From Candidatus Rokuibacteriota bacterium (GTDB lineage Bacteria; Methylomirabilota; Methylomirabilia; Rokubacteriales; CSP1-6): 64,000 bases of DNA. Within the stretch, counting starts at the first letter, position 1. Each line of letters opens with the position of its first letter. The notes under the pieces are model-generated. The model searched no databases and was not told the origin of the DNA. It was given only the letters and a program-made list of their open reading frames with translations. The translations under genes and the position numbers were made by a program. This document shows positions 35,878-44,703 of the stretch, piece after piece. The stretch spans positions 1-64,000 of the forward strand of contig JACPIQ010000002.1 in assembly GCA_016188005.1 (NCBI GenBank), in the 5' to 3' direction.

Positions 35878-36111
35878 ATGGGGGTCTCGGAGCCGTCCCC
35901 CTGGCGTACCCTCGGAACGCTGGCGACCGTGGGGATCACCTTCGTGGTGTCCACCGCGGGCGCCACGGTGGGAGGGTACTTCATCGATCGGTGGCTCGAT
36001 ACAAGCCCATGGCTCACGCTGATCGGCATGGGCGTGGGAATCGCCGCTGGCTTCCGGGACCTTTTCCGTTCGATCACGCGGGCCGAAAAACAGGAGCGCG
36101 ATGGACCGTGA
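35878..36111 (+). CDS. atpZ: AtpZ/AtpI family F0F1 ATPase accessory protein
   Basis: A 77-residue protein with two membrane helices (GTLATVGITFVVSTAGATVG and WLTLIGMGVGIAAGFRDL). The GYFIDRWLDTSPW turn between them and the FRxLxR end match the AtpZ/AtpI (AtpQ-like) family, which aids c-ring assembly or Mg2+/Ca2+ handling. The frame is open from 35809, but those codons look non-coding, so ATG 35878 is chosen although no ribosome-binding site is visible. It overlaps the next gene by 11 bp. Confidence 0.8.
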   Translation: MGVSEPSPWRTLGTLATVGITFVVSTAGATVGGYFIDRWLDTSPWLTLIGMGVGIAAGFRDLFRSITRAEKQERDGP

Positions 36112-36466
36112 CCTGGTGATGCGCGTCAGCCGCGCGACGCTCGGCGCGGCGGTGCCGGCGGCCGCCGGGGGCGCCCTCCTGGCGGGGCTCCCCGGCGCCC
36201 TCGGGGTACTCGGGGGCGCGCTCGTCTCCGTCGCCAGCTTCCGCTGGCTCGCGCGGGCGGCCTCGCAGCCGACGACCCTGATCGGCGGCGGCCGTCCCCG
36301 GCCCCTCCGGGTCCTCGCCCTCGGCCTGCGGCACCTCGTCCTGTTCGGGGTCATCGTGGCGTTGCTCCAGGCCGGGCTCCACCCCGTGGGAGTCATGGTG
36401 GGGCTCGCGGTGCTCCCGCCCACCGTGATCGCACTGGGGTGGCAGGGCGCCCGGACGGCTCTCTAG
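36101..36466 (+). CDS. atpI: ATP synthase subunit I-like membrane protein
   Basis: A 121-residue protein with about four hydrophobic helices and little else conserved. Size, position directly before atpB and overlap with atpZ fit the AtpI/UncI family of assembly factors for the c-ring. The symbol rests mostly on gene order, because AtpI proteins are poorly conserved in sequence. Confidence 0.65.
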   Translation: MDRDLVMRVSRATLGAAVPAAAGGALLAGLPGALGVLGGALVSVASFRWLARAASQPTTLIGGGRPRPLRVLALGLRHLVLFGVIVALLQAGLHPVGVMVGLAVLPPTVIALGWQGARTAL

Positions 36467-36474
36467 AGGAGTCC

Positions 36475-37227
36475 ATGGAAGCCATCGAGCATCCCCCGCT
36501 GCTGCACATCGCGGGCGTCCCCGATCACGTGCTCTACACCTGGCTCGTGATGGCCGTGCTGATCGCCGTCTCCGCCGTCGCCTCCCGGAACGTGCAGCTC
36601 GTCCCCCGGGGGACTCAGAACTTCATGGAGGTCGTGCTCGAGCAGTTCCTGTCCCTGCTCGACGACGTGATCGGGCACGAGGGACGCCGCTACCTGCCCT
36701 GGATCGCCACCCTCGGCCTGTTCATCCTGGTGTCGAACCTCATGGGCCTCGTGCCGGGCCTCATCGCCCCCACCGGCAACCTCAACACCACGGCCGCCTG
36801 CGCCATCACGGTGTTCATCCTCTACCACTCCATCGGCATCCGGAAGCAGGGGTTCGTGACCTACCTGAAGCACTTCGCCGGCCCGGTCCCGTTCCTGGCC
36901 CCCCTCATGTTCCCCATCGAGCTCGTGAGCCACTTCGCGCGCCCACTCTCGCTGGCCCTCCGCCTCTTCGGCAACATGTTCGGCGGGCACATCCTGCTGG
37001 CGATCATCTTCCTCCTGACCGGCTTCGACGGGCTCTTCGGCTGGGCCCTGACGGGCCAGCTCACGGGGCTCCTCGTGGGCACGCCGGCCGGCGTGCTCAT
37101 GATCGCGTTCACCACGGGCTTCCTGCTGCCACTCAAGATCCTGGTCGCGTTCCTGCAGGCCTTCATCTTCTGCATGCTGTCCATGCTGTACATCGCCGGC
37201 GCGGTCGAGGAAGCCGAGCACCACTAG
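36475..37227 (+). CDS. atpB: ATP synthase F0 subunit a
   Basis: The 250-residue stator subunit that forms the two half-channels for ion flow past the c-ring. The essential Arg lies in SLALRLFGNMFGGH near residues 158-171, and the C-terminal helix region LPLKILVAFLQAFIFCMLSM is typical. The frame opens earlier (36439), but GAGGA just before ATG 36475 selects that start. It precedes atpE; no atpF, H, A, G, D or C genes follow, so the F1 part is encoded elsewhere. Confidence 0.95.
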   Translation: MEAIEHPPLLHIAGVPDHVLYTWLVMAVLIAVSAVASRNVQLVPRGTQNFMEVVLEQFLSLLDDVIGHEGRRYLPWIATLGLFILVSNLMGLVPGLIAPTGNLNTTAACAITVFILYHSIGIRKQGFVTYLKHFAGPVPFLAPLMFPIELVSHFARPLSLALRLFGNMFGGHILLAIIFLLTGFDGLFGWALTGQLTGLLVGTPAGVLMIAFTTGFLLPLKILVAFLQAFIFCMLSMLYIAGAVEEAEHH

Positions 37228-37259
37228 TCGTTCCCAACCCCACCAAGGAGGCGAAAGTC

Positions 37260-37595
37260 GTGCGACGCTCACTGATGCTGACGCTGATGACGTTGACCGT
37301 TCTCTCCGTTCCAGGGATCTCCCTCGCGGCCGAGGGGGCGGCCCCTGCGACGGGCGGCTGGGTGGGCCCTTTCGCCGTGATCGCGGCCGGGTTGGGCATG
37401 GCCCTGGCCTCCGGTCTCTGCGCGCTGGGGCAGGGCAAGGCGGCGGCCGCCGCCGTGGACGCCATGGCGCGCCAGCCCGGGGCCGCCGCCCGCATCCAGA
37501 CGGCCATGATCATCGGCCTGGCGCTCATCGAGTCGCTGGCCCTGTATGTGTTCGTCATCGCCGCCATCCTCCTCTTCGTGCAGCCGGTGAAGTAG
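37260..37595 (+). CDS. atpE: ATP synthase F0 subunit c
   Basis: A 111-residue rotor-ring subunit: two helices joined by the polar ARQPGAA loop, preceded by a 30-residue signal-like N-terminal extension ending SLAAEG. The ion-binding acid is Glu91 in LALIESLALYVFV. Gln58 (ALGQGK), Ser92 and Tyr96 occupy positions that coordinate Na+ in sodium-type rings, while the usual Thr after ES is Leu. AAGGAGG precedes the GTG start. The ring could be H+- or Na+-coupled; the retained Ser makes the question worth testing. Confidence 0.93.
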   Translation: MRRSLMLTLMTLTVLSVPGISLAAEGAAPATGGWVGPFAVIAAGLGMALASGLCALGQGKAAAAAVDAMARQPGAAARIQTAMIIGLALIESLALYVFVIAAILLFVQPVK

Positions 37596-37674
37596 TGATC
37601 GGGGACGGGTGTCCCACGACCCGTCCGGGACACCCGTCCCCGTCCACGCTGCACGGCCGGACGCCTGGAGGGAC

Positions 37675-38325
37675 ATGACCGCACGCTCCCACTTCAAGAT
37701 CCCGAAGATCCCGGAGATGACCATCCGTCGTCTGTCGGTCTACACCCGCTGCTTGCTCCACCTGGAGGAGGACGGGGTCAAGACGATCTCCTCCCAGGAG
37801 CTGGCCGAGCGTTTCAACCTCAATTCCGCGCAGGTCCGGAAGGACCTGGCCTACTTCGGCGAGTTCGGCGTGCGGGGCATCGGCTACTACGTCTCGGGGC
37901 TCAAGGCCGAGCTGCAGAAGATCCTGGGGCTGGACCGGGAGTGGGCAGTGGCCCTGGTGGGTTTCGGGAACCTCGGCTCCGCGCTGTTCCACTACAAGGG
38001 CTTCGCCAGGCAGGGCTTCCGGATCGCCGTCGTCTTCGACGACGACCCCGGCAAGGTCGGCAAGTCCGCGGACGGGGTGCCCATCCTGCCGCTCCGCGAC
38101 CTCCCCAGGGAGGCCAAGGCGCGCGATCTCCAGATCGCCATCGTGGCGGTTCCCGCGGAGGCGGCCCAGTCGGTGACCGAGAAGCTGGTGGCCGCCGGGG
38201 TCAAGGCCATCCTGAACTTCGCGCCCACCCGCATCAAGACGGGGCGGGACGTGCGTCTGAAGAACGTGGACCTGTCCATCGAGCTGGAGTCCCTCAGCTT
38301 CTACCTCGCCCAGGGCGGCCGGTAG
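37675..38325 (+). CDS. rex: Redox-sensing transcriptional repressor Rex
   Basis: A 216-residue repressor that binds operator DNA when the NADH/NAD+ ratio is low and releases it when NADH binds. The winged-helix part contains FNLNSAQVRKDLAYFGEFGV near residues 45-64, and the Rossmann part LVGFGNLGSALFHYKGF near 94. The C-terminal helix LSFYLAQGG completes the domain-swapped dimer. ATG 37675 with GAGGG upstream is chosen over a GTG at 37609. It lies downstream of the F0 genes and may control respiration genes such as these and nuoLMN, but no clear Rex operator was found here. Confidence 0.95.
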   Translation: MTARSHFKIPKIPEMTIRRLSVYTRCLLHLEEDGVKTISSQELAERFNLNSAQVRKDLAYFGEFGVRGIGYYVSGLKAELQKILGLDREWAVALVGFGNLGSALFHYKGFARQGFRIAVVFDDDPGKVGKSADGVPILPLRDLPREAKARDLQIAIVAVPAEAAQSVTEKLVAAGVKAILNFAPTRIKTGRDVRLKNVDLSIELESLSFYLAQGGR

Positions 38326-38349
38326 CCCGAGCCCGCCTGGCCGCAGTAC

Positions 38350-41300
38350 ATGACGGACGCCTCTTCCGTCCCCCCCGCTCTCTCCGGCTGGAGTGCTCTC
38401 AGGGAGCTGGCCGGCGCCGTCGCCTCGGGCACCCCCTGCCTCGGGGCCCACGCGCTCTGGGGCGCCTCCCGCGCTCTCGTCATCGCAGCCCTCCGGACGA
38501 CCGCGAGGCGCCCGGTGCTGGTCCTGGCGCCGGCCCAGGCCGAGGTGCACCACATGGCCCTGGACCTCGCCTTCTTCCTCTCCTCCCTCGGGGGTGACGG
38601 GGACGCCCTCGCCTCCAGAGCCCGCGTCCTCGAGTTCCCGCCGGCCGCGCTGCCGGCCTGGCGGGGTCGCCACGGCGAGCACGACGCCGAGCGCGTCCTC
38701 GTGTGTCACCGGCTCCTGGAGGGGGAGGCGCCGGTGGTCGTGTGCACCCCGGCCGCGCTCTCCTCGCCGCTGCCCACGCCTGCCGAGTTCCGCGCCCGGG
38801 CCCTGCGTCTCTCGTTCGGCGACACCATCGAGCGCGAGCGCCTGCTCGCGCGCCTCGAGGCGGGGGGATACGAGCGGGTAGAGGCCGTGGCGGAGGTCGG
38901 GCAGTGGAGCCTGCGCGGCGGCATCGTGGACATCTTCTCCCCGGCCCGGGAGTGTCCGGTGCGCGTGGAGTTCTTCGGCGACGAGGTGGAGTCCCTCCGC
39001 CTGTTCGACCCCACTTCCCAGCGGTCCGTCGAGGAGGTCTCGGAGCTGGTGGTGCTCCCCCTCGGGGGCGCCACCGCGGAGACCACGCTCGCGGCGTACC
39101 TGCCGCTGGACACGCTCGCCGTCCTCCCGGACCCGGCCGTGCTCGAGGCGCCGCAGGACGACGCGCCGTCCGCCGTGCCTCTCGCGCGGCTGCTCGCCGC
39201 CTTTCAGCGGCTCGACCTGTCTCTCGTCGCCGAGGGGCGTGCCGGCACTCCGGGCATTGCCCTGGGCGCACGCTCCGTCGGCGGGTTCCGCGGCCAGTTC
39301 AAGGCCCTGGCCGTGGAGCTCGAGCGCTGGCGGAGCGAGGGCTTCGCGGTGCGGCTCGTGGTCAACGACGAGCCCCAGGCCCAGCGCCTGAGCCGGATCC
39401 TCTCGGAGCACGGGCTCGAGGCCTGGCCGGGGACGCACCTCTGGAGCCCCGAGGGCCTCGGAATCCTCGTCGGGGACTGCTCCACCGGCTTCCAGCTCCC
39501 GGCCCTGGGCCTCGTGGTGCTCACCGAGGAGGAGCTCTTCGGCGCGCGCCGCCGCCGGTTGCGGCGCCCACTGTTCCAGCGGGGCGCCGCCATCGCGTCC
39601 TTCACGGACCTCGCGCCCGGGGACCTCGTCGTCCACGAGGCCCACGGGGTGGGCCGATACCACGGTCTCCGGACCATGTCGGCCGAGGGGCGAGCGGCCG
39701 ACTTCCTCCTGCTGGAGTACGCCGAGGGCGGGCGGCTGTACCTGCCGGTGGAGAGGCTGGACCTGATCTCCAAGTACATGGGCGCGCCCGAGGGCGCCGC
39801 GCGTCTCGACCGTCTCGGCGGTGGCGCCTGGCAGCGGGTCAAGGGGTCGGTCCGTGCCGCGCTCCGTCAGATGGCCGAGGAGCTCCTCCGCCTCTATGCC
39901 ACCCGCGCGCTCGCCGAGCGAGAGGCGTTCCCGGCCGACACGCCCTGGCAGCGCGAGTTCGACGCGGCCTTCCGGTTCGAGGAGACGCCTGGCCAGCTCC
40001 GCGCCATCGAGGATACCAAGGCGGACCTGGAACGGGCCCAGCCCATGGACCGGCTCGTCGCGGGCGACGTGGGCTACGGCAAGACCGAAGTGGCGCTGCG
40101 GGCCGCGTTCAAGGTGGTGGCCGACGGGCGCCAGGTCGCCGTCCTGGTGCCCACGACGGTGCTGGCCCAGCAGCACTTCAACACCTTCACCGACCGCTTC
40201 GCCTCCTTCCCCGCTCGGGTCGAGCTGCTCTCGCGCTTCCGGAGTCCCAGGGAGCAGAAGGCCGTGCTGGCGGGGCTCAGGAGCGGCACGGTGGACGTCG
40301 TCATCGGCACCCACCGACTCCTGTCCAGGGACGTGGAGTTCAAGCGGCTGGGGCTCCTCGTGGTGGACGAGGAGCACCGTTTCGGCGTCACCCACAAGGA
40401 GCGCGTGAAGCAGCTGCGGGCCTCGGTGGACGTCCTCACGCTCACCGCCACGCCGATCCCGCGCACCCTCTACATGGCCATGTCCGGGGTGCGTGATCTC
40501 TCGGTGATCGAGACGCCGCCGCTGGACCGGCTGCCCGTCGAGACGGTCGTGACCCGCTTCAGCCGGAGCGTGATCCAGGAGGCGATCGAGCGGGAGCTGG
40601 GCCGCGGGGGGCAGGTCTTCTTCGTCCACAACCGGGTGCAGTCGCTGCCGTCCATGACCGCCTTCATCCGGGGGCTGTGTCCGGAGGCGCGTGTCGTGAT
40701 GGCGCACGGGCAGATGGCCGAGCGCGAGCTCGAGGCCGTCATGGTGAAGTTCGTGGACGGCCAGGCCGACGTGCTGGTCTCCACGGCCATCGTGGAGTCG
40801 GGGCTCGATATCCCCGCCTCGAACACCATCATCATCAACCGGGCCGATCGCTTCGGACTGGCGCAGCTCTACCAGCTCCGGGGCCGGGTCGGGCGGGAGC
40901 GTCTGCAGGCCTACGCGTACCTCCTCATCCCCGCCGACGGCCGGCTGGACGAGACCGCGCAGCGGCGGCTCCGCGTCGTCGAGGAGCTGACGGAGCTGGG
41001 CGCCGGCTTCAAGCTGGCGCTCCGCGACCTCGAGATCCGCGGGGCGGGAAACCTGCTCGGGCCGGAGCAGCACGGACACATCGCCGCGGTGGGGTTCGAC
41101 CTCTACACCAAGCTTCTCGAGGAAGCTGTGAGAGAATTGAAGGGCGAGCCCGCCCCGGCCTCCGTGGACCCGACCGTCACGGTGGAGGTGGAGGCGCTGC
41201 TGCCCGAGGACTACGTTCCGGAGGTCAACCAGCGGCTCGCGCTCTACAAGCGGCTTGCCGACATCGTCGAGGGGGAGGAGATCGGGCGTCTCCGATCGGA

Positions 41301-41601
41301 ACTGCTGGACCGCTTCGGGCCCGTGCCGGCCGCGGTCGAGGCCCTGCTCGACGTCGTGGGGCTGCGCGTGACGGCGCGCGCCCTGGGGGTCGAGCGGGTC
41401 GAAGCGCAGGGGGGCCGGGCGCTCCTGACGTTCGCGCCGTCGACGCCCGTCACCCCGGAACGGCTGCTGCAGGCCATCAGCCGGAGCCGTGGGGCCATGA
41501 GGATGCTCAGGGAGTTCACCGTGGAAGCGAAGATCCCAGGAGGGCCGTGGCCGGCGGTCCGGACGGCGCTCATCGCCCTGCTGGAGTCGGTGCGGCCGTG
41601 A
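38350..41601 (+). CDS. mfd: Transcription-repair coupling factor Mfd
   Basis: A 1083-residue ATP-dependent translocase that removes stalled RNA polymerase and recruits UvrA to lesions. The N-terminal UvrB-like region includes GGIVDIFSP near residue 195. The RNA-polymerase-interaction domain (FVGDLVVHEAHGVGRYHGL-like) lies near 420. The helicase motor has Walker A GDVGYGKTEVALRAAF near 571, DEEH near 675 and TATPIPRTLYMAMSG near 700. The second RecA domain contains VESGLDIPASNTIIINRAD near 816, then QLRGRVGR, and a C-terminal TRCF domain follows. It ends GTGA into the next gene. Confidence 0.96.
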   Translation: MTDASSVPPALSGWSALRELAGAVASGTPCLGAHALWGASRALVIAALRTTARRPVLVLAPAQAEVHHMALDLAFFLSSLGGDGDALASRARVLEFPPAALPAWRGRHGEHDAERVLVCHRLLEGEAPVVVCTPAALSSPLPTPAEFRARALRLSFGDTIERERLLARLEAGGYERVEAVAEVGQWSLRGGIVDIFSPARECPVRVEFFGDEVESLRLFDPTSQRSVEEVSELVVLPLGGATAETTLAAYLPLDTLAVLPDPAVLEAPQDDAPSAVPLARLLAAFQRLDLSLVAEGRAGTPGIALGARSVGGFRGQFKALAVELERWRSEGFAVRLVVNDEPQAQRLSRILSEHGLEAWPGTHLWSPEGLGILVGDCSTGFQLPALGLVVLTEEELFGARRRRLRRPLFQRGAAIASFTDLAPGDLVVHEAHGVGRYHGLRTMSAEGRAADFLLLEYAEGGRLYLPVERLDLISKYMGAPEGAARLDRLGGGAWQRVKGSVRAALRQMAEELLRLYATRALAEREAFPADTPWQREFDAAFRFEETPGQLRAIEDTKADLERAQPMDRLVAGDVGYGKTEVALRAAFKVVADGRQVAVLVPTTVLAQQHFNTFTDRFASFPARVELLSRFRSPREQKAVLAGLRSGTVDVVIGTHRLLSRDVEFKRLGLLVVDEEHRFGVTHKERVKQLRASVDVLTLTATPIPRTLYMAMSGVRDLSVIETPPLDRLPVETVVTRFSRSVIQEAIERELGRGGQVFFVHNRVQSLPSMTAFIRGLCPEARVVMAHGQMAERELEAVMVKFVDGQADVLVSTAIVESGLDIPASNTIIINRADRFGLAQLYQLRGRVGRERLQAYAYLLIPADGRLDETAQRRLRVVEELTELGAGFKLALRDLEIRGAGNLLGPEQHGHIAAVGFDLYTKLLEEAVRELKGEPAPASVDPTVTVEVEALLPEDYVPEVNQRLALYKRLADIVEGEEIGRLRSELLDRFGPVPAAVEALLDVVGLRVTARALGVERVEAQGGRALLTFAPSTPVTPERLLQAISRSRGAMRMLREFTVEAKIPGGPWPAVRTALIALLESVRP

Positions 41602-42707
41602 CGGGCTCCTGCGCGGCGCTGGTCGTGCTCCTGGCCGTGTCCCTCGCGGGGTGCTCCATTCCCTCCTGGGTCCCGCTGATCGGCCAAGCCAGGGCGGTGC
41701 CGAATGTGCCGCCGGGAGCGGCCCCGCCCCCGGCCTCCCCGCTGCAAACGAAGGCGCCCACGGGCGCGCCGGTCTTGCCGGGGGGACCCGTTGCCCGGGC
41801 GCCGCAGGCGGAGGAGGTCCTGGACCGGGTGATCTGCGTCGTCAACAACGACGCCATCACGCTCTTCCAGCTCGACGAGGCCGAGGCGTACCAGGTTTAC
41901 GAGAGCAAAGAGGAGCCGAAGGACGCGGCGGCCCGGCAGGCGCTGCGGGATCAGCTCCTCCAGCGCCTCATCGACAACCGCCTCCAGCTCCAGCAGGCGG
42001 AGCGGGACCGGATCGTCGTGGAGGAGGCCGAGATCGCCGAGCAACTGGCCGAGATCAGAAAGAAGCTCGGCGCCGCCACCGAGGCCCAGCTGGAGGAGAC
42101 GCTGAAGGCCCAGGGCGTCACCCTCGAGGGCGTCAAGCGCCGCGTTCGCGACCAGCTGATGGTCCAGCGGGTGGTCCGCCGGAAGGTCTCGCTGCGGGTC
42201 AGCGTGACCGAGCAGGAGATCGACCGCTACCTCGCCGAGAACCGCGAGAAGCTCGAGACCGGTCTCTCCTTCGGAGCCCGGCACATCCTCTTCCTGCCCG
42301 AGGCCGGTCGGGGAGAGGACGGGTGGACCGTCGCCCGCCGGAGGGCCGGGGAGGTCTACGCCCTGCTGCTCGGTGGGACGGACTTCCCCGAGATGGCCCG
42401 GAAGCACTCCGACGACGGGTCGGGGAAGGACGGGGGAGCGCTCGGCACGCTCAAGCGCGGCGAGCTGGCGCCCGAGATCGAGGCGGCCATCCTCAAGCTC
42501 CAGCCCGGGGAGGTGTCCGCGCCATTCCGCTCCGAGGTCGGCTATCACCTCTTCAAGCTCGAGTCGAAGGAGACGCTGGTGGGCGACGGCCTGGTGCAGG
42601 CCAGGAACCAGATCCGCGAGATCCTCTTCCGGGAGAAGCACCAGGCCCGGTTCCGGGATTGGCTCGCCGAGATCAAGCAGCGGGCCATCATCGACCGGCG
42701 GCTGTGA
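41598..42707 (+). CDS. SurA-like parvulin peptidyl-prolyl isomerase, probable lipoprotein
   Basis: A 369-residue periplasmic folding factor. The N-terminus has a lipobox (VSLAGCS) with Cys19, then a Pro-rich linker. A SurA-type chaperone helix region follows, opening with VICVVNNDAITLFQLDEAEA. One parvulin domain runs from about residue 220 to 325 (ARHILFLPEAG, FPEMARKHSDDGSGKDGG, FRSEVGYHLFKLE). Such proteins help outer-membrane proteins fold. GTG 41598 overlaps the mfd stop. Unlike E. coli SurA it has one, not two, parvulin domains and is lipid-anchored. Confidence 0.88.
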   Translation: MTGSCAALVVLLAVSLAGCSIPSWVPLIGQARAVPNVPPGAAPPPASPLQTKAPTGAPVLPGGPVARAPQAEEVLDRVICVVNNDAITLFQLDEAEAYQVYESKEEPKDAAARQALRDQLLQRLIDNRLQLQQAERDRIVVEEAEIAEQLAEIRKKLGAATEAQLEETLKAQGVTLEGVKRRVRDQLMVQRVVRRKVSLRVSVTEQEIDRYLAENREKLETGLSFGARHILFLPEAGRGEDGWTVARRRAGEVYALLLGGTDFPEMARKHSDDGSGKDGGALGTLKRGELAPEIEAAILKLQPGEVSAPFRSEVGYHLFKLESKETLVGDGLVQARNQIREILFREKHQARFRDWLAEIKQRAIIDRRL

Positions 42708-42907
42708 GGCGGGCGGCAAGAATCCGGTTGACAGTTACGCGGACGGTGTGGGAGAGTGGCTTCAGTAGAGCGGCACCGGTGTAGCGGTTGAACCCCTCGT
42801 ACACAGCGTAACCCCCCGGAGACAGCCATTTCGCCGCGCATTCCTAAGCGAAACTCGCCGAGGATGTCCGCGAACTCCGCTCCGACCCCATCGGAAGCCG
42901 GAGGGGG

Positions 42908-42913
42908 AGGAGG
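42908..42913 (+). promoter_or_regulatory. Ribosome-binding site that decides the rho start
   Basis: AGGAGG sits 7 bases before ATG 42921 and only 1 base before ATG 42915, so it argues against the longer frames beginning at 42864 or 42915. Confidence 0.7.
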
Positions 42914-42920
42914 CATGAAG

Positions 42921-44174
42921 ATGAACCTGTCCGAGCTCAAAGACAAGACCATCACCGAGCTGAACCAAGTCGCCAAGGACCTTGGCGTCCAGGGCTTCAG
43001 CGGCCTCCGCAAGCAGGAGCTGATCTTCAAGATCCTCCAGGGGCAGGCGGAGAAGGACGGGCTCATCTTCGCCGAGGGGGTGCTCGAGGTGCTGCCGGAC
43101 GGTTTCGGGTTCCTCCGGGCGCCCGACTACAACTACCTGCCCGGGCCGGATGACATCTACGTGTCCCCGTCTCAGATCCGGCGCTTCGACCTCCGGACCG
43201 GCGACACCATTTCGGGTCAGGTTCGACCTCCGAAAGACAGCGAGCGGTACTTCGCCCTGCTCAAGGTCGAGGCCATCAACTTCGAGACGCCCGAGCAGGC
43301 GAAGGACAAGACGATCTTCGACAACCTCACACCGCTCTACCCGATGGAGCGGCTGCGGCTGGAGCACGATTCCGACAACCTCACGACGCGCGCCATGGAC
43401 CTGCTCTGTCCCATCGGCAAGGGCCAGCGCGGGCTCATCGTCGCGGCCCCGCGGACCGGCAAGACCGTTCTCCTGCAGAACCTGGCCAACGCCATCGCCA
43501 AGAACCACCCGGAGGTCTACCTCATCGTGCTTCTCATCGACGAGCGACCCGAGGAGGTCACCGACATGCAGCGCTCCGTGAAGGGAGAGGTCATCTCCTC
43601 GACCTTCGACGAACCGCCGCAGCGGCACGTGCAGGTGGCCGACATGGTCATCGAGAAGGCCAAGCGTCTGGTGGAGCACAAGCGCGACGTCGTCATCCTC
43701 CTCGACTCCATCACCCGGTTCGCCCGGGCCCACAACGCCGTCATCCCGTCCTCCGGCAAGGTGCTGTCGGGCGGGCTGGACGCGAACGCGCTGCAGCGGC
43801 CCCGGCGCTTCTTCGCCGCCGCCCGGAACGTCGAGGAAGGCGGCTCGCTCACCATCATGGCCACCGCCCTCATCGACACGGGCTCCCGGATGGACGACGT
43901 GATCTTCGAGGAGTTCAAGGGCACGGGCAACATGGAGGTCCATCTGGACCGCCGCCTGATGGACAAGCGCATCTTTCCCACCATCAACATCGAGCAGACC
44001 GGCACCCGCAAGGAAGAGCTCTTGCTGGAGAAGGACGAGCTCCAAAAGGTCTGGCTGCTCCGGAAGGCCCTGTCCCAGCTGAATCCCGTGGAGGCCATGG
44101 AGCTCCTGCTGGACAAGCTCCGGCTGACGAAGACGAACCGGGACTTCCTCAACCAGATGAACCAGCTCGGCTAG
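42921..44174 (+). CDS. rho: Transcription termination factor Rho
   Basis: A 417-residue RNA-dependent ATPase that ends transcription. It has the N-terminal RNA-binding fold ([20 protein letters not shown]), primary-site residues [20 protein letters not shown] near 75-94, P-loop [11 protein letters not shown] near 175, [13 protein letters not shown], and [12 protein letters not shown] with the Q/R-loop segments after it. The frame is open from 42864, but AGGAGG at 42908-42913 is 7 bases from ATG 42921, and that start reproduces the usual Rho N-terminus and length (419 in E. coli). Confidence 0.96.
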   Translation: MNLSELKDKTITELNQVAKDLGVQGFSGLRKQELIFKILQGQAEKDGLIFAEGVLEVLPDGFGFLRAPDYNYLPGPDDIYVSPSQIRRFDLRTGDTISGQVRPPKDSERYFALLKVEAINFETPEQAKDKTIFDNLTPLYPMERLRLEHDSDNLTTRAMDLLCPIGKGQRGLIVAAPRTGKTVLLQNLANAIAKNHPEVYLIVLLIDERPEEVTDMQRSVKGEVISSTFDEPPQRHVQVADMVIEKAKRLVEHKRDVVILLDSITRFARAHNAVIPSSGKVLSGGLDANALQRPRRFFAAARNVEEGGSLTIMATALIDTGSRMDDVIFEEFKGTGNMEVHLDRRLMDKRIFPTINIEQTGTRKEELLLEKDELQKVWLLRKALSQLNPVEAMELLLDKLRLTKTNRDFLNQMNQLG

Positions 44175-44186
44175 GTCTCTCCCCCG

Positions 44187-44214
44187 GGGCGGGCTCCCGG
44201 GCTGTCGCCCGCCC
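44187..44214 (+). terminator. GC-rich hairpin after rho
   Basis: GGGCGGGC (44187-44194) pairs perfectly with GCCCGCCC (44207-44214) around a 12-base loop, 12 bases after the rho stop. There is no T-run, so it may act as a weak or Rho-assisted terminator, or as an mRNA 3' end. Confidence 0.4.
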
Positions 44215-44299
44215 GACCCGGGCGTACCGCGACGCTCGGTCCTTCTCGCGGGCGCCGCCGGCCGATCCCAGCTCGGTGGTCACCCCCGCATGGCCGTGG

Positions 44300-44344
44300 C
44301 AAGTGGCGCAATTCCTTGCTTTTTCCCACTTGCGCTGGTACCGT
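44300..44344 (+). promoter_or_regulatory. Candidate rpmE promoter with overlapping inverted repeat
   Basis: TTGCTT (44316-44321) and TACCGT (44339-44344), the latter preceded by TGG as an extended -10, are 17 bp apart. The inverted repeat CAAGTGG (44300-44306) / CCACTTG (44326-44332) straddles the -35, a good position for a regulator such as a zinc-responsive one, although no Zur box is evident. Confidence 0.45.
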
Positions 44345-44369
44345 ATGTGCTTCATCCAGGAGGTGAGCC

Positions 44370-44585
44370 GTGAAGGCTGGCATTCATCCCGACTATGTCG
44401 ATACGACCATCACCTGCAACTGTGGAGAGGTCATTCAAACCCGCTCCACCCAGGCGGCCATCCGGGTCGAGGTCTGCTCGAAGTGCCATCCGTTCTACAC
44501 GGGCAAGCAGAAGTTCCTGGACACGGCGGGCCGCGTCGAACGCTTCCAGCGGAAGTACAACAGGAAGCCGATCGCGGAGGCGTAG
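44370..44585 (+). CDS. rpmE: 50S ribosomal protein L31, zinc-binding form
   Basis: A 71-residue bL31 protein bridging the ribosomal subunits. Cys16 and Cys18 (TCNCGE) with Cys36 and Cys39 ([11 protein letters not shown]) form the zinc site of the C+ type, which cells under zinc shortage often replace with a Cys-less paralogue. Translation begins at GTG 44370, behind AGGAGGTGA, an almost perfect anti-Shine-Dalgarno match. It lies between rho and prfA, an order common in many bacteria. Confidence 0.96.
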   Translation: MKAGIHPDYVDTTITCNCGEVIQTRSTQAAIRVEVCSKCHPFYTGKQKFLDTAGRVERFQRKYNRKPIAEA

Positions 44586-44703
44586 GGCAGCGATCCGGCG
44601 CCGGCAGCCGCGGTTCGACCCGAGCACCGCCCGTCCCCGCGCGTCGTCGATGTGCCCACTGTCGTGGCGGCCTGCCCCGTCCCCCCGCCTCTGAGGGCGC
44701 GCG

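Noticed and set aside
37609-37674. Longer Rex from GTG 37609
   Set aside because: The extra residues are not typical of Rex, and the DNA there (repeated GTGTCCC/GGGACAC-like words) looks like spacer; ATG 37675 has a better ribosome-binding site.
37555-41079. A 1174-codon open frame on the minus strand opposite mfd
   Set aside because: It is antisense to a clearly conserved Mfd, is low-complexity and Arg/Gly/Glu-rich, and has no recognisable domain. Long antisense frames are expected at this GC content.
42728-42756. TTGACA upstream of rho as a promoter
   Set aside because: No acceptable -10 hexamer occurs 16-18 bp downstream, so it was not listed.
42864-42920. N-terminal extension of Rho starting at ATG 42864 or 42915
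   Set aside because: The Shine-Dalgarno spacing and the canonical MNLSELK start favour ATG 42921.
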